The notes: generated by a model from the letters alone, not told the origin. A stretch of DNA of 64,000 nt from Blastocatellia bacterium (GCA_021463145.1 JAJTWZ010000005.1:62001-126000), one strand, 5' to 3'; shown: positions 45,492 to 54,951, counted from the stretch's first letter. Numbers and translations: made by a program.

Positions 45492-46118
45492 TCAAGTCCC
45501 GAGACCGGTACCCCCTCGCTCGTCGGGCGTCGACTGGAGTTGTCGAATCAGCGCCCTCAACGGCGTCCGATCGATGCCCTCACGCGCTTGCCAGAGAACG
45601 TCTTCGAATCGCTTCAGGCGATCAAGGAGGGCTGCTTGCTCAGGTAACTGCGCGACCAACGCCGCACGCTCCACCAGGGTCGACATCGAGGCGAGACCTG
45701 ACGCGAGCACGTCGATGAGGAGCGGCCAATCCTTGTCCCGACCAGCCATCAGCTTCGCCACGCACGTATCGTGAATCTCGGTGCAGAAGGCGACCGTGTG
45801 ACCGTGCTCGTCCTTAAGCGGTTGAAGACGATCCTCCTATCCCGGCGGAAGCACCACGCTCGATCGCCCAAGAGCATCGGCGTGATAGCCCATGCGCTCC
45901 TGAAACGCGCTCAACACCCCGAGTTCCTGGCGCACCCGCATGAGGGCATCGATTCCGGCGCCACCCAACAAGAAATCGCACTCGGTCGAACGCTCCACCG
46001 CGCCAGGGACCGACCGCGCCGCCGCGTACAGGGCTTGGGACCCTACGATGATCGGAGTCTCAACTCCGGCAACGGCGCTAACGCGCCGCGTCAAGGAGAT
46101 GACGTGCTCTTTCTTCAC
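45492..46118 (-). pseudogene. DUF6036-like nucleotidyltransferase with in-frame amber stop
   Basis: 209 codons in one frame, interrupted by TAG at 45837-45839. Before it: VAGVETPIIVGSQALYAAAR and a TECDFLL segment typical of nucleotidyltransferase-like proteins (GS motif, then acidic residues). After it the frame continues with EDRLQPLKDEHG, FCTEIHDTCVAKLMAGRDKDWPLL and a helical end, as the family requires. The TAG stands where a tryptophan (TGG) would be natural, so a single G-to-A change explains it. Start GTG 46118, inside the upstream gene by 41 bases. Two-gene modules of this sort often act as defence or toxin-antitoxin units. Either inactivated or read through. Confidence 0.75.
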
Positions 46119-46461
46119 ATTCCCTCATGAGTACGGCGCGCTCCTCGTCCGAAAGCAGGCCAGCGAAGGGACTCGACTGCCGCAACTGCTGTCCGCGATC
46201 CGAGTCCTGCGTGATGGCCGCCACGATCTCGTCGGGATCGCCACCCTCGAGGATTCGCTCCCACTCGCACAGCGCGCGCCGCTCGGTCTGGTCGAACGCC
46301 TCATTGCGCATCCACCGCGCGAGCGTTCGCCGCGCGTGATCGAGCGTCACGTGCGAATCACGGCAGATCCTGGCACTGACCTGGCGATGGTACGCCAGGG
46401 CGAAATCGTCCAGGAACTCGTGCGACTCGAGGTAGTGGGTGAGGTCCTGAAACTGGCGCAT
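46078..46461 (-). CDS. Hypothetical partner of the nucleotidyltransferase
   Basis: 127 residues, soluble, probably helical: RICRDSHVTLDHARRTLARWM looks like a helix-turn-helix-type segment, followed by LCEWERILEGGDPDEIVAAITQD and the motif SSPFAGLLSDEERAVLM. The pair (this protein, then a nucleotidyltransferase overlapping by 41 bases) is a recurrent two-gene arrangement in bacteria as I recall, with the SPFAG-LS-EER motif in the first partner. Role unproven: perhaps antitoxin or specificity subunit. AAAGG lies a few bases before ATG 46461. Confidence 0.7.
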   Translation of the reverse strand: MRQFQDLTHYLESHEFLDDFALAYHRQVSARICRDSHVTLDHARRTLARWMRNEAFDQTERRALCEWERILEGGDPDEIVAAITQDSDRGQQLRQSSPFAGLLSDEERAVLMRECEERARHLLDAAR

Positions 46462-46558
46462 GCGGTGCCCTTTCCGAAGGTTACGCCCCTCATTGTACAC
46501 GAGCAATGTTCTATGCCAACACGAAATGTCGGTTTCATAGAATACCGTACGCGAGCAA

Positions 46559-46578
46559 GAATCTACATTTAATGTCGG
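46559..46578 (-). repeat. Solitary ISL3-type terminal repeat
   Basis: Complement begins CCGACATTAAATGTAGATT, matching both ends of the IS at 44009-45415 in the CCGACATT and GTAGA blocks. It has the same orientation as the right end at 45415, so the segment 45416-46578 is bounded by two direct copies of the right end. Confidence 0.6.
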
Positions 46579-46692
46579 AAAGCCCGGCGAAGTAGCGCCC
46601 TCGTGCGCGGCCCGAGGCGCCGCTCTGGTCGTTGCCGATTCGAGCGCGTTGCGCTTCCTCGACAGGGTTCCCCTCCCCACTCCCTCAAAGCG

Positions 46693-46748
46693 GCGCTTCA
46701 CGCCGCACTCCAAGGTGCTTCACGCCGCACTCCAAGGCGCTTCGCACC
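46693..46748 (+). repeat. 22-base tandem repeat, about 2.5 units
   Basis: Unit GCGCTTCACGCCGCACTCCAAG at 46693-46714, then 46715-46736 with one change, then a partial third unit. It is not coding in any supported gene. Confidence 0.7.
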
Positions 46749-46795
46749 AGAGTCCTTGGGGGAGGGCGCGCCGGATTCGTCGTGGAACCGTCTGA

Positions 46796-46801
46796 TATAC
46801 T
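46796..46801 (+). promoter_or_regulatory. -10 box of ABC exporter genes, leaderless
   Basis: TATACT ends 9 bases before ATG 46811, so the mRNA would start within 2-3 bases of the start codon. There is no Shine-Dalgarno. Confidence 0.45.
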
Positions 46802-46810
46802 CGGCCGCCC

Positions 46811-48574
46811 ATGTCGCCGATGACGAACGCCCAGCGCATCCGCGGGTATTACTCCAGATACAGGCGAGCCTTGGTGCTCGGCGGCCTCTCGGTCATCCTC
46901 TCCTACCTCGTCAAGCTCTCGGCCCCTTCGATCGTCAAGCTTGCAATCGACGATCTTCGCGCCACGACCGAATCTGGCGCGACGATGCAGCGGCCGCTGG
47001 TCTGGTACGGGGCCGTCTTCCTCTCGATCATCCTCGTGCAGGGGCTCTTCCTGTATGCGCAACGATGGATCCTGATCGGAATGTCGCGCAACGTGGAGTA
47101 CGACCTCCGCAACGACTTCTTCGCGCACCTCGAAAGGCTTTCGCAGTCGTTCTACGTAACGAATCGGACCGGCGACCTCATGGCTCGCGCCACGAACGAC
47201 CTCGGCGCCGTCAGGATGATGATCGGCCCGGCTCTGATGTACGCACTAGGCACGGCGACCGTCGTCGTCCTGGCGTTTCCTCTCATGCTGAACATCAGCG
47301 TGAGCCTCACGCTCCTGTCGCTCTGCACGCTGCCGTTCGTCTCGATTGCAACGAAGTTCTTCGCCAAGCGCATCCACGACCGCTTCGAAAAGGTTCAGGA
47401 GGAGTTCTCCGCCATTACCGCCCGCGCGCAGGAGAATCTCGCCGGCGTGCGCGTCGTTCGCGCCTACGCGCGCGAAGACACCGAATCCGAAGCCTTCTCC
47501 GAGTTCAACCGCACGTTCGTGGATCGAAACCGCGCCATCGCAACGCTCCAGTCACTATTCCATCCCTGTCTGACGACGTTCACCGGTCTGGGATTCGCCG
47601 CAGTCGTCTGGTATGGCGGACACAAGGTCATCGCCGGCGACATCTCGCTCGGCCAGTTCGTCGAGTTCAACTTCTATCTGACGTACCTCATCTGGCCGAC
47701 CATCGCTCTCGGGTGGGTCATCAATCTCTACCAGCGCGGCATGGCGTCCATGGGACGCCTGAACAGCATCCTCAATACCGAACCGGAAATTGCCGACGCC
47801 CCTGGCGCAAGCGACACGGCCGTGCACGGAGCCATCGAGTTCCGCGAACTGACGTTTACCTACCCCGGCGCGTCGAAGCCCGTGCTGTCGGACATTTCGC
47901 TGCGAATCGAAGCGGGAACCACGCTTGCCGTCGTCGGCCGGACCGGATCGGGCAAGTCGACGCTCGTCAATCTCATTCCGCGCCTCATCGACGCGGCGCC
48001 CGGAATGGTGCTCATTGACGGCCGGCCGATACAAGGCGTGTCGCTCGCGTCGCTCAGGGGCAGCATCGGCTACGTCCAGCAGGAGACCTTCCTCTTCTCC
48101 GACACCGTTGCCGGGAACATCGCTTTCGGCGTGCCCGGCGCTACCGGCGATGCCGTCGAACTCGCCGCCGAACAGGCAGGACTCGCCCGCGACGTCGTGA
48201 CGTTCCCGAAGGGTTTCGAGACGATGGTCGGCGAACGCGGCATTACGCTCTCGGGCGGACAGAAGCAGCGCACGGCCATCGCCCGCGCCCTGCTGCGCCA
48301 GCCGCGAATCCTCATCCTCGACGACGCGCTCTCGGCGGTCGACACCTACACCGAGGAACGCATTCTCAAGCGACTGCGCGGCCTGATGCAGGACCGCACC
48401 AGCATCCTGGTCTCGCATCGCGTGTCGACCGTGAAGGAAGCCGACCTGATCGTCGTTCTCGAGGACGGACGCATCGCCGAGCGTGGCGCCCACGACGAGC
48501 TCCTCGCGCTCGGCGGCCTCTACGCCGACCTGCACGCCCGGCAGTTGCTCGAGGAAGAGCTCGCCGCGAGCTGA
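46811..48574 (+). CDS. ABC exporter half-transporter, degenerate-site subunit
   Basis: 587 residues. Six-helix type I exporter domain (about 1-320), then an ATPase domain: Walker [10 protein letters not shown] near residue 376, signature [15 protein letters not shown], and Walker [12 protein letters not shown], where the catalytic Glu is replaced by Asp. The H-loop SHRVST is present. With the next gene it forms a heterodimer of the BmrCD/TmrAB/TM287-288 kind, in which one ATP site is degenerate. Substrates of such pumps are drugs, lipids or peptides; none can be named here. Thirteen bases separate it from its partner. Confidence 0.93.
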   Translation: MSPMTNAQRIRGYYSRYRRALVLGGLSVILSYLVKLSAPSIVKLAIDDLRATTESGATMQRPLVWYGAVFLSIILVQGLFLYAQRWILIGMSRNVEYDLRNDFFAHLERLSQSFYVTNRTGDLMARATNDLGAVRMMIGPALMYALGTATVVVLAFPLMLNISVSLTLLSLCTLPFVSIATKFFAKRIHDRFEKVQEEFSAITARAQENLAGVRVVRAYAREDTESEAFSEFNRTFVDRNRAIATLQSLFHPCLTTFTGLGFAAVVWYGGHKVIAGDISLGQFVEFNFYLTYLIWPTIALGWVINLYQRGMASMGRLNSILNTEPEIADAPGASDTAVHGAIEFRELTFTYPGASKPVLSDISLRIEAGTTLAVVGRTGSGKSTLVNLIPRLIDAAPGMVLIDGRPIQGVSLASLRGSIGYVQQETFLFSDTVAGNIAFGVPGATGDAVELAAEQAGLARDVVTFPKGFETMVGERGITLSGGQKQRTAIARALLRQPRILILDDALSAVDTYTEERILKRLRGLMQDRTSILVSHRVSTVKEADLIVVLEDGRIAERGAHDELLALGGLYADLHARQLLEEELAAS

Positions 48575-48587
48575 GAGTCGAAGCCCC

Positions 48588-50408
48588 ATGAGCGACGAGA
48601 CGACAAAGAACCCGCACGAAGAGGAAGCCCTTGGGAAAGCCTATGACGGCCGGCTCGCCCGCCGCCTGGCCGGATACCTTCGTCCCTATCGTGGCCGCGT
48701 CATGGCCGGTGTAGTGCTGCTGATGTTCGGCTCGCTCGTCGAGCTCGCGGGTCCACTGCTTACGGCAACGGCAGTCGACTGGTATATCCCGAAGCGCGAC
48801 TACGCGGGGCTGAACCTGCTCGCCGCGGGCTATGTCGGGTGCCTGCTGCTCGCGTTCGGGCTGGCCGCCGCCAACACGTACCTGATGCAGATGCTCGGTC
48901 AGTACGTGCAGTACGACCTGCGGCAGCAGATCTTCGCCAAGCTGCAGCGAATCGACGTCAGCTACTACGACCGGAATCCCGTCGGGCGGCTGATCACGAG
49001 ATTGACGGGTGACGTCGACGCCTTGAACGAGTTGTTCACGTCCGGCTTCGTTGCGATCTTCGGCGACATCATCACCCTGTCGGCCATAACGATCGTCCTG
49101 TTCGTATTCGACTGGCGCCTCGCCTGCGTAACGCTGGTCATCCTGCCGGCGATGCTGATGGTGACGGCCTGGTTCCGCCGCGGAGCGAGAGAGGGCTTCC
49201 GGAAGGTGCGGCTGCGAATTGCGCGCATCAATTCGTTCGTTCAGGAACACGTCTCCGGAATGTCGGTCGTGCAACTGTTCGGCCGCGAGAAGCTCGAGCT
49301 CGGCCGCTTCGATCGGATCAACGACGAGCACCGAGTCGCAAACATTGAAACGATCTTCTACTACGCGGTCTTCTTCCCTGCGATAGAGGTCATTTCGTCG
49401 GCTGGAATCGCGCTGATCCTCTGGTACGGCGGCGGACGCGTCCTGACGAGCGCGATGACGCTAGGCGCGCTGATAGCCTTCATCCAGTACGCCCAGCGCT
49501 TCTATCAGCCGATCCGCGACCTGTCGGACAAGTACAACATCCTGCAGGCGGCGATGGCTGCATCGGAGCGCATTTTCAACCTGCTCGACGAGAAACCGGC
49601 TATAACTTCGCCGGAAAAACCGGCCGCGGTTGCGCCGCGGGCGCTCGGACGAATCGAGTTCCGCAACGTATGGTTCGCCTACAAGGGCGAAGACTGGGTA
49701 CTGCGCGACGTATCGTTCACGGTCGAACCCGGCCAATCGGTCGGCGTCGTCGGACATACGGGCGCGGGCAAGACGACGCTCACGAACCTCCTGCTGCGGT
49801 TCTACGACATTCAGAAGGGCCAGATTCTGCTCGACGGAGTCGACGTGCGCGAGTACGAGCTGAACTCGCTGCGCCGCAATTTTTCGATCGTTCTCCAGGA
49901 CGTGTACCTGTTCTCGGGATCTGTGCGTCACAACATCACCCTCGGCAACCCTGACATCCCTGACGAGCTTGTGCGGCGGTCCGCCGCCGAGGTTCACGCG
50001 GATTCGTTCATCCGCGAGCTGCCCGACGGCTACGACACGGCGATTCACGAGCGGGGAGCAGGCCTTTCGGTCGGCCAGAAGCAGCTCATTTCGTTCGCGC
50101 GTGCGCTGGCGTACGACCCGCCGATCCTCATCCTCGACGAGGCGACTTCTTCGATCGACAGCGAAACCGAACTTCTGATACGCGACGCCGTCGTACGGCT
50201 GATGGACGGCCGGACCAGCTTGATAGTGGCGCATCGGCTGTCGACCATTCAGCGGGTCGACAAAATCATGGTGATGCACAAAGGCGAACTGCGCGAGGAA
50301 GGCTCGCACCAGGAACTGCTTGCGAAGCGCGGGCTGTACTACCGCCTCTACGAACTGCAGTACAGGGATCAGGAGATCGGCGATCGTGCGCCGGCAATGG
50401 GCGACTAG
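48588..50408 (+). CDS. ABC exporter half-transporter, consensus-site Walker B subunit
   Basis: 606 residues. A cytosolic N-terminal extension of about 30 residues rich in Glu precedes a type I exporter membrane domain, then an ATPase domain with Walker [11 protein letters not shown] (about residue 389), signature [15 protein letters not shown] and Walker [13 protein letters not shown] with the catalytic Glu; H-loop AHRLST. In heterodimeric exporters the active site is built from the Walker B of this subunit and the LSGGQ of its partner, as fits here. Its own LSVGQ signature is the noncanonical one. The start at ATG 48588 follows the first subunit directly. Confidence 0.93.
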   Translation: MSDETTKNPHEEEALGKAYDGRLARRLAGYLRPYRGRVMAGVVLLMFGSLVELAGPLLTATAVDWYIPKRDYAGLNLLAAGYVGCLLLAFGLAAANTYLMQMLGQYVQYDLRQQIFAKLQRIDVSYYDRNPVGRLITRLTGDVDALNELFTSGFVAIFGDIITLSAITIVLFVFDWRLACVTLVILPAMLMVTAWFRRGAREGFRKVRLRIARINSFVQEHVSGMSVVQLFGREKLELGRFDRINDEHRVANIETIFYYAVFFPAIEVISSAGIALILWYGGGRVLTSAMTLGALIAFIQYAQRFYQPIRDLSDKYNILQAAMAASERIFNLLDEKPAITSPEKPAAVAPRALGRIEFRNVWFAYKGEDWVLRDVSFTVEPGQSVGVVGHTGAGKTTLTNLLLRFYDIQKGQILLDGVDVREYELNSLRRNFSIVLQDVYLFSGSVRHNITLGNPDIPDELVRRSAAEVHADSFIRELPDGYDTAIHERGAGLSVGQKQLISFARALAYDPPILILDEATSSIDSETELLIRDAVVRLMDGRTSLIVAHRLSTIQRVDKIMVMHKGELREEGSHQELLAKRGLYYRLYELQYRDQEIGDRAPAMGD

Positions 50409-50418
50409 GCCCGCAGCC

Positions 50419-50560
50419 GGAACGATCGGAGCCTGGAGCGTTAGCGTCGGCGCGAACAGCCGATCCGTTCGCCTCGGCCGATTTTCACGCCATCAGGGGC
50501 CATTTCCGCCGAATGGTTCCGGTGCCCGCCCGGTCGCCATCGATCCCGGCTCCGATCTCG
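50419..50560. repeat. Inverted pair of dispersed intergenic repeats
   Basis: A forward copy from 50419 (GGAACGATCGGAGCCTGGAG...) and a reverse copy 50527-50560 (complement contains GATCGGAGCCGGGATCGAT). The pair lies just after the ABC exporter stop and frames about 75 bases of non-coding DNA. Confidence 0.7.
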
Positions 50561-50610
50561 CATTGGACGTCACTATCCCGTGACCGACGGTCCGTGATTT
50601 ACTGCCCGCT

Positions 50611-51633
50611 ATGTCAGCACCCGTCATCGCATCCATCGACCCTCGCGCGGGAGTCGAGGGCGGAGAGATCGTCATCGCTCCCAGGCAGTTCGAACCGCGC
50701 AATTGGAACGAGATCTCCGTCACGTTCGACGGTGTCGCCTCGCGCCCCCAGAGCGCTTCCGCTTCTCGCGTGGTCGCATCGGTGCCTGGCGGACTTTCCG
50801 GCCGGGTCAATCTCCGTATTGCCGACGGCGCCGGCACGAGCGACGCCATTGGGTTCGAGGTAGGAGCACGGCTCGCCGACAGCCTCCATCCGGTTGCGAA
50901 CCCGGCGTTCGATCACGACAACGGCAACATCTTCACGACTCTGTCCGGAACGCGCGGGCAGGAAGTTCCGGTCTCCGTCTACAAGGTCACGTCGAACGGA
51001 GAGTCGCAGCCGTTCCTTTCCGACATGACCAATCCCACCGGCCTGGCCTTCGACCCCGACGGTACGCTGTTCATCACGAGCCGGTACGACGGCGTCGTCT
51101 ACCGTGTCACGCCTTTCAAGCAGGCCGAAGCCTTCGCTCGCAACCTCGGCGTTGCAACGGGAATCGCTTTCGATTCGAGCGGAGCAATGTTCGTCGGCGA
51201 CCGGTCCGGTACGATCTATCGAGTCAGCGAGATCGGAGAACCGGAAGTATTCTCGACGCTGGAGCCGTCGATGGCCGCGTACCATCTGGCGTTCGGACCT
51301 GACGGCGCGCTCTTCGTGACCGGCCCGACGGCTTCCAGCTTCGATTCGGTCTACCGCATCGACGCCGACGGCAACGCCACGAACTATTTCACCGGCCTCG
51401 GGCGCCCACAGGGACTCGCTTTCGACGGCGACGGCAACCTGTTCGTAATCGCGAGCTATCGCGGACGGCGCGGCGTATTCCGCATCACGCCGGACGGCAC
51501 CATCACGATGGAGGTAGCGGGGCCGTCGCTCGTCGGGATCTGCTTCGACGACTCCGGGAACGCAATCCTGGCGGCCACGCGCGAGATTTACCGGGTGCAG
51601 CTCGGCGTGAAGCCCTACTGGCCGTTTACGTGA
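50611..51633 (+). CDS. TIG and NHL-repeat (SMP-30-like) propeller protein
   Basis: 340 residues without a signal peptide. An N-terminal IPT/TIG-like beta sandwich (VIASIDPRAGVEGGEIVI, ISVTFDGV, VVASVPGGLSGRVNLRI) is followed by a six-bladed propeller of NHL type with repeated LAFDPDGTLFI, IAFDSSGAMFV, LAFGPDGALFV, LAFDGDGNLFV, ICFDDSGNAIL blades. This suggests a scaffold or a lactonase-like fold, with no clear catalytic residues. A TTTACT box ends 7 bases before the ATG, so the mRNA is probably leaderless. Its stop overlaps the truB GTG. Confidence 0.8.
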   Translation: MSAPVIASIDPRAGVEGGEIVIAPRQFEPRNWNEISVTFDGVASRPQSASASRVVASVPGGLSGRVNLRIADGAGTSDAIGFEVGARLADSLHPVANPAFDHDNGNIFTTLSGTRGQEVPVSVYKVTSNGESQPFLSDMTNPTGLAFDPDGTLFITSRYDGVVYRVTPFKQAEAFARNLGVATGIAFDSSGAMFVGDRSGTIYRVSEIGEPEVFSTLEPSMAAYHLAFGPDGALFVTGPTASSFDSVYRIDADGNATNYFTGLGRPQGLAFDGDGNLFVIASYRGRRGVFRITPDGTITMEVAGPSLVGICFDDSGNAILAATREIYRVQLGVKPYWPFT

Positions 51634-52520
51634 TCGGCGGACTGATCGTCGACAAACCGGAAGGATGGACGTCGCACGACGTGGTGGGGCGAATCCGGCG
51701 ACTGGCGAACACGCGTCGCGTCGGCCACACCGGCACGCTCGATCCCTTCGCGACTGGGGTGCTCGTCGTGTGCGTCGGGCCGGCGACTCGATTGTCGCAA
51801 CTCCTGGCCGGATGCGAGAAGCGGTACCGTGGCACGATCCGCCTTGGATGGGCCACGGACACTCAGGACAGGACGGGCACGGCCGCCGGCGAGATGACTG
51901 CTCCGGAGCGAATTCCCGACGATCCGGCCGTGCTCGCGGCTGCCGTTCGCGGATTGAACGGCGACATCGAGCAGCTCCCGCCAATGTATTCCGCTAAGAA
52001 AGTCGACGGGCGCGCGCTATACAAGCACGCGCGGGCCGGGCGCGAGATCGAGCGCACTGCCGTGCGTGTGCGGGTGGCGATGGACATAATCGGAACACCC
52101 CGTCGCCAGAACGAAGGCTGGGTGGACATCGACGTGGACGTCGTCTGCTCGGCGGGCACTTACGTGCGGACACTTGCGCACGACCTCGGCGAGGCGCTTG
52201 GCTGCGGCGCTCATCTGCTGGAATTGAGGCGCGTGCGCGTCGGGCGATTCACGATCGACGAAGCGGCAACACTCGATGACCTGGCAGGAAGTGTCGCCAG
52301 CCGGCTGGTCGCGCCGGCCGACCTCGTTGCGCATCTGCCGCGGATCGACTTACTGGAGATGGAACTCGCCCATATCGCGAACGGCCGCGCCGTCGGAGTG
52401 GATGGACGTGTCCCCGCCGCCGATGGCGAGGATGTGGCGCTGCTTTGCGAGGGACGCCTCGTCGCAATTGCGCGCATCGACGGCGCGCTGGCGCGGCCGC
52501 GAATCGTGCTCGAGCGATAG
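51630..52520 (+). CDS. truB: tRNA pseudouridine(55) synthase
   Basis: 296 residues. It makes pseudouridine 55 in the T loop of tRNA. The catalytic Asp is Asp38 in GHTGTLDPFATGVL. GLIVDKPEGWTSHDVV, QLPPMYSAKKVDGRALYKHARAG and SAGTYVRTLAHDLGEALGCGAHL are family hallmarks, and a C-terminal PUA-like region follows. The GTG start overlaps the NHL gene's stop (GTGA). Usual neighbours (rbfA, infB, rpsO) are absent, so truB has moved out of its common context. Confidence 0.95.
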   Translation: MIGGLIVDKPEGWTSHDVVGRIRRLANTRRVGHTGTLDPFATGVLVVCVGPATRLSQLLAGCEKRYRGTIRLGWATDTQDRTGTAAGEMTAPERIPDDPAVLAAAVRGLNGDIEQLPPMYSAKKVDGRALYKHARAGREIERTAVRVRVAMDIIGTPRRQNEGWVDIDVDVVCSAGTYVRTLAHDLGEALGCGAHLLELRRVRVGRFTIDEAATLDDLAGSVASRLVAPADLVAHLPRIDLLEMELAHIANGRAVGVDGRVPAADGEDVALLCEGRLVAIARIDGALARPRIVLER

Positions 52521-52821
52521 GACGACGGCGCCGTCCAGGTGTCCGCTTGCCTGGCACGCGACTGCTGTGTTGCCCGCTCGCTGAAGCCGGCCGGGCAAAG
52601 GACTTCCGAAGCGGCCCGGCCGATAGTTCCTCGCACGATCCCGGCGCCGAAGCGCCAGGCATTCTGCCGCATTGCGAGAAACGGCTGAAAGCCGGAAGGC
52701 ACGCGGCGTTCACGCACGTTTCACTCGTGCTGAAGCACGGACAGACGCGCACTCAGTTGCGCCGGCTCGCGGCGACGCGGTAGTGCAGCGGACTTCGAAC
52801 AACCCGTCTGGCAACGCGTGC

Positions 52822-52827
52822 TATACT
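52822..52827 (+). promoter_or_regulatory. Candidate promoter -10 upstream of prkA
   Basis: TATACT; no strong -35. Transcription would begin near 52834, 192 bases before the prkA start. Confidence 0.4.
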
Positions 52828-52845
52828 CGGAAACGTCATTGCTAT

Positions 52846-52878
52846 CGAGAGCCTTCGACACTGCTCTCGTTGCTTTTT
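52846..52878 (+). terminator. Intrinsic terminator in the prkA leader
   Basis: CGAGAGC (52846-52852), 10-base loop, GCTCTCG (52863-52869), then TTGCTTTTT. It reads on the + strand, only about 12 bases after the predicted start of transcription. Confidence 0.6.
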
Positions 52879-53025
52879 CCGACTGACGCGACCGGCGGTT
52901 CGGGCTGAACGCCCGCCCGAATCGCTCGAGAATTCGGCGATCGCCGCGGTTCGACTTTTTCGGTTCCATTGCGGGTGAACCGTGGCAAAGCACGCCCCCA
53001 GCGCGCCCGGTACGAGGTCACCGCC

Positions 53026-54951
53026 ATGGATGAGATCCGGCCGAACCTGTCCGACATGCTCGACGCCCATCGTCGCGAGCGCGAACAGCTCGCGTGGGAG
53101 GGCTCGTTCCGTGACTACTTCGAGCTCGTCACGCAGAATCCGCGCCTGGCCCAACTCTCCCACGCCCGCATCTCCGAGATGGTTCTCGCCGGGGGAGTCG
53201 ACAAGATCAACGAGGGCTCGCGCGACGAGCTGCGCCGCTATCGCTTCTTCGCCGACGACCTGTACGGCATCGAGGAGTCGATCGAGCAGATCGTCGAGTA
53301 CTTCAAGTCCGCCGCACAGCGCCTCGAAGTGCGCAAGCGAATCCTCCTGTTGATGGGTCCGGTCGGCGGCGGCAAGTCGACGATCGTCACGCTACTCAAG
53401 CGCGGGCTCGAGTCGTGGACGCGGCGGGCGGACGGCGCCGTCTTCGCCATCAAGGGCTGTCCTATGCGCGAAGAGCCGCTCCACCTCATCCCGCAGGAAC
53501 TGCGCGCCGAGATCGAACGCCACTACGGCCTCTACATCGAGGGCGAGCTCTGCCCGCAGTGCCGCTACAGCCTCGAAAACACGTTCCACGGCCATCACGA
53601 AGACGTGCTGGTGGAACGCGTCGTGTTCTCCGAAAAGGACCGCGTCGGCATCGGCACCTTCGCGCCGTCCGATCCCAAGAGCCAGGACCTTTCGGAGCTC
53701 ACCGGCTCGATCGACCTGGCGACGATCGGCGAAGTCGGCGTCGAGTCCGATCCCCGCGCGTACCGCTTCGACGGCGAGCTGAACGTCGCGAACCGGGGCC
53801 TCATGGAATTCATCGAGCTGCTGAAGTGCGACGAGCGCTTCCTCTATTCCCTGCTGACGCTATCGCAGGAACAGTCGATCAAGACCGGCCGCTTCGCGAT
53901 GATCTACGCCGACGAAGTCATCGTTTCGCACACCAACGAGAACGAGTACAACGCGTTTGCGGCGAACCGGAAGAGCGAAGCGCTGCAGGACCGGATCATC
54001 ATGATCAAGGTCCCCTACAACCTGAAGGTCTCGCAGGAAGAGCGCATCTACCGGAAACTGCTGCGGCAGTCCGATGGGCTGAACGCCGTCCATATCAGCC
54101 CTAACACCCTCAAGGTCGCCGCTGTCTTCGCCGTAATGACGCGGCTCGAGGAGCCGAAGCGCGCGAACATCGACATCGTGAAGAAGCTGAAGCTCTACGA
54201 TGGCGAGGACGTCGAAGGCTTCAAGTCGAAGGACGTCCGTGAGCTTCGCGAAGAGACCGAACGCGAAGGCATGGACGGAATCTCGCCGCGCTACATCATC
54301 AATCGCCTCTCGGGCGCGCTCGTGCGCGACGGCGCGCGCTGCATCAATCCGATCGACGCCCTGCGGGCGATCAAGAACGGCTTCGACCAGCACACGGGGA
54401 TATCCGTCGAGCAGCGCGAGCGATACCTGAACCTCATCGCGACCGCCCGCCGCGAATACGACGAGATCGCGAAAAACGAGGTGCAACGCGCGTTCGTCTA
54501 CAGCTTCGAGGAGATGGCGAAGCATATGTGCGAGAACTACCTCGACAACGTCGAGGCGTTCTGCAACAAGGACCGCCTGAAGGATCCGATCACCGAGGAC
54601 GAGCTCGAACCGGACGAACGGCTCATGAGATCGATCGAGGAGCAGATCGGCGTGTCCGATACGTCCAAGAACACGTTCCGGCAGGAGATCCTCATCCGCA
54701 TCTCTTCGTATGCGCGGAAGGGAAAACCGTTCGACTATCGGGCGCACGACCGTCTGCGTGAAGCAATCGAGAAGAAGATCTTCAGCGACCTGAAGGACGT
54801 CGTGAAGATCACGACGTCTACCAAGACGCCGGACGCGGACCAGGTGAGAAGGATCAACGAGGTCGTGGACCGGCTCGTCGACGAGCACGGCTATTGCAAG
54901 ATCTGCGCGAACGAGTTGCTGACTTACGTGGGGTCATTGTTGTCGAGGTAG
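53026..54951 (+). CDS. prkA: PrkA-family Ser protein kinase (AAA-like)
   Basis: 641 residues, the family's usual length. An N-terminal AAA-type domain with Walker A LLLMGPVGGGKSTIV near residue 108 is followed by Cys-rich LCPQCRYSLE and the PrkA C-terminal kinase-like region (YIINRLSGALVRDG, RISSYARKGKPFDYRAHDRLREAIEKK, CANELL near the end). The family includes E. coli YeaG and B. subtilis PrkA, tied to nitrogen-stress adaptation or sporulation. GAGG lies about 8 bases before ATG 53026. It is the first gene of the conserved prkA-yhbH-spoVR cluster, behind a leader with a terminator. Confidence 0.93.
   Translation: MDEIRPNLSDMLDAHRREREQLAWEGSFRDYFELVTQNPRLAQLSHARISEMVLAGGVDKINEGSRDELRRYRFFADDLYGIEESIEQIVEYFKSAAQRLEVRKRILLLMGPVGGGKSTIVTLLKRGLESWTRRADGAVFAIKGCPMREEPLHLIPQELRAEIERHYGLYIEGELCPQCRYSLENTFHGHHEDVLVERVVFSEKDRVGIGTFAPSDPKSQDLSELTGSIDLATIGEVGVESDPRAYRFDGELNVANRGLMEFIELLKCDERFLYSLLTLSQEQSIKTGRFAMIYADEVIVSHTNENEYNAFAANRKSEALQDRIIMIKVPYNLKVSQEERIYRKLLRQSDGLNAVHISPNTLKVAAVFAVMTRLEEPKRANIDIVKKLKLYDGEDVEGFKSKDVRELREETEREGMDGISPRYIINRLSGALVRDGARCINPIDALRAIKNGFDQHTGISVEQRERYLNLIATARREYDEIAKNEVQRAFVYSFEEMAKHMCENYLDNVEAFCNKDRLKDPITEDELEPDERLMRSIEEQIGVSDTSKNTFRQEILIRISSYARKGKPFDYRAHDRLREAIEKKIFSDLKDVVKITTSTKTPDADQVRRINEVVDRLVDEHGYCKICANELLTYVGSLLSR

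Larger units (their letters stand above)
46462..46810. other. Gap with IS-end remnant and tandem repeat
   Basis: No gene is supported in 349 bases. It holds AAATGTCGG near 46532, an ISL3-type end at 46559-46578, a 22-base tandem repeat (46693-46748) and the promoter of the ABC transporter genes. Confidence 0.5.
52521..53025. other. 505-base gap with promoter, terminator and hairpins before prkA
   Basis: No supported gene. It holds a -10 TATACT (52822-52827), an intrinsic terminator soon after (52846-52878), hairpin TTCGGGC/GCCCGAA (52899-52921), and a 12-base palindrome CGGCGATCGCCG (52935-52946) followed by T5 at 52956-52960. Short reading frames on either strand lack ribosome sites and recognisable similarity. 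Confidence 0.5.

Noticed and set aside
46693-46748. CRISPR array
   Set aside because: Units are directly adjacent without spacers, and no cas gene is near.
52249-52752. Minus-strand frame overlapping the truB end and the following gap
   Set aside because: Mostly antisense to truB and low-complexity; no ribosome site.
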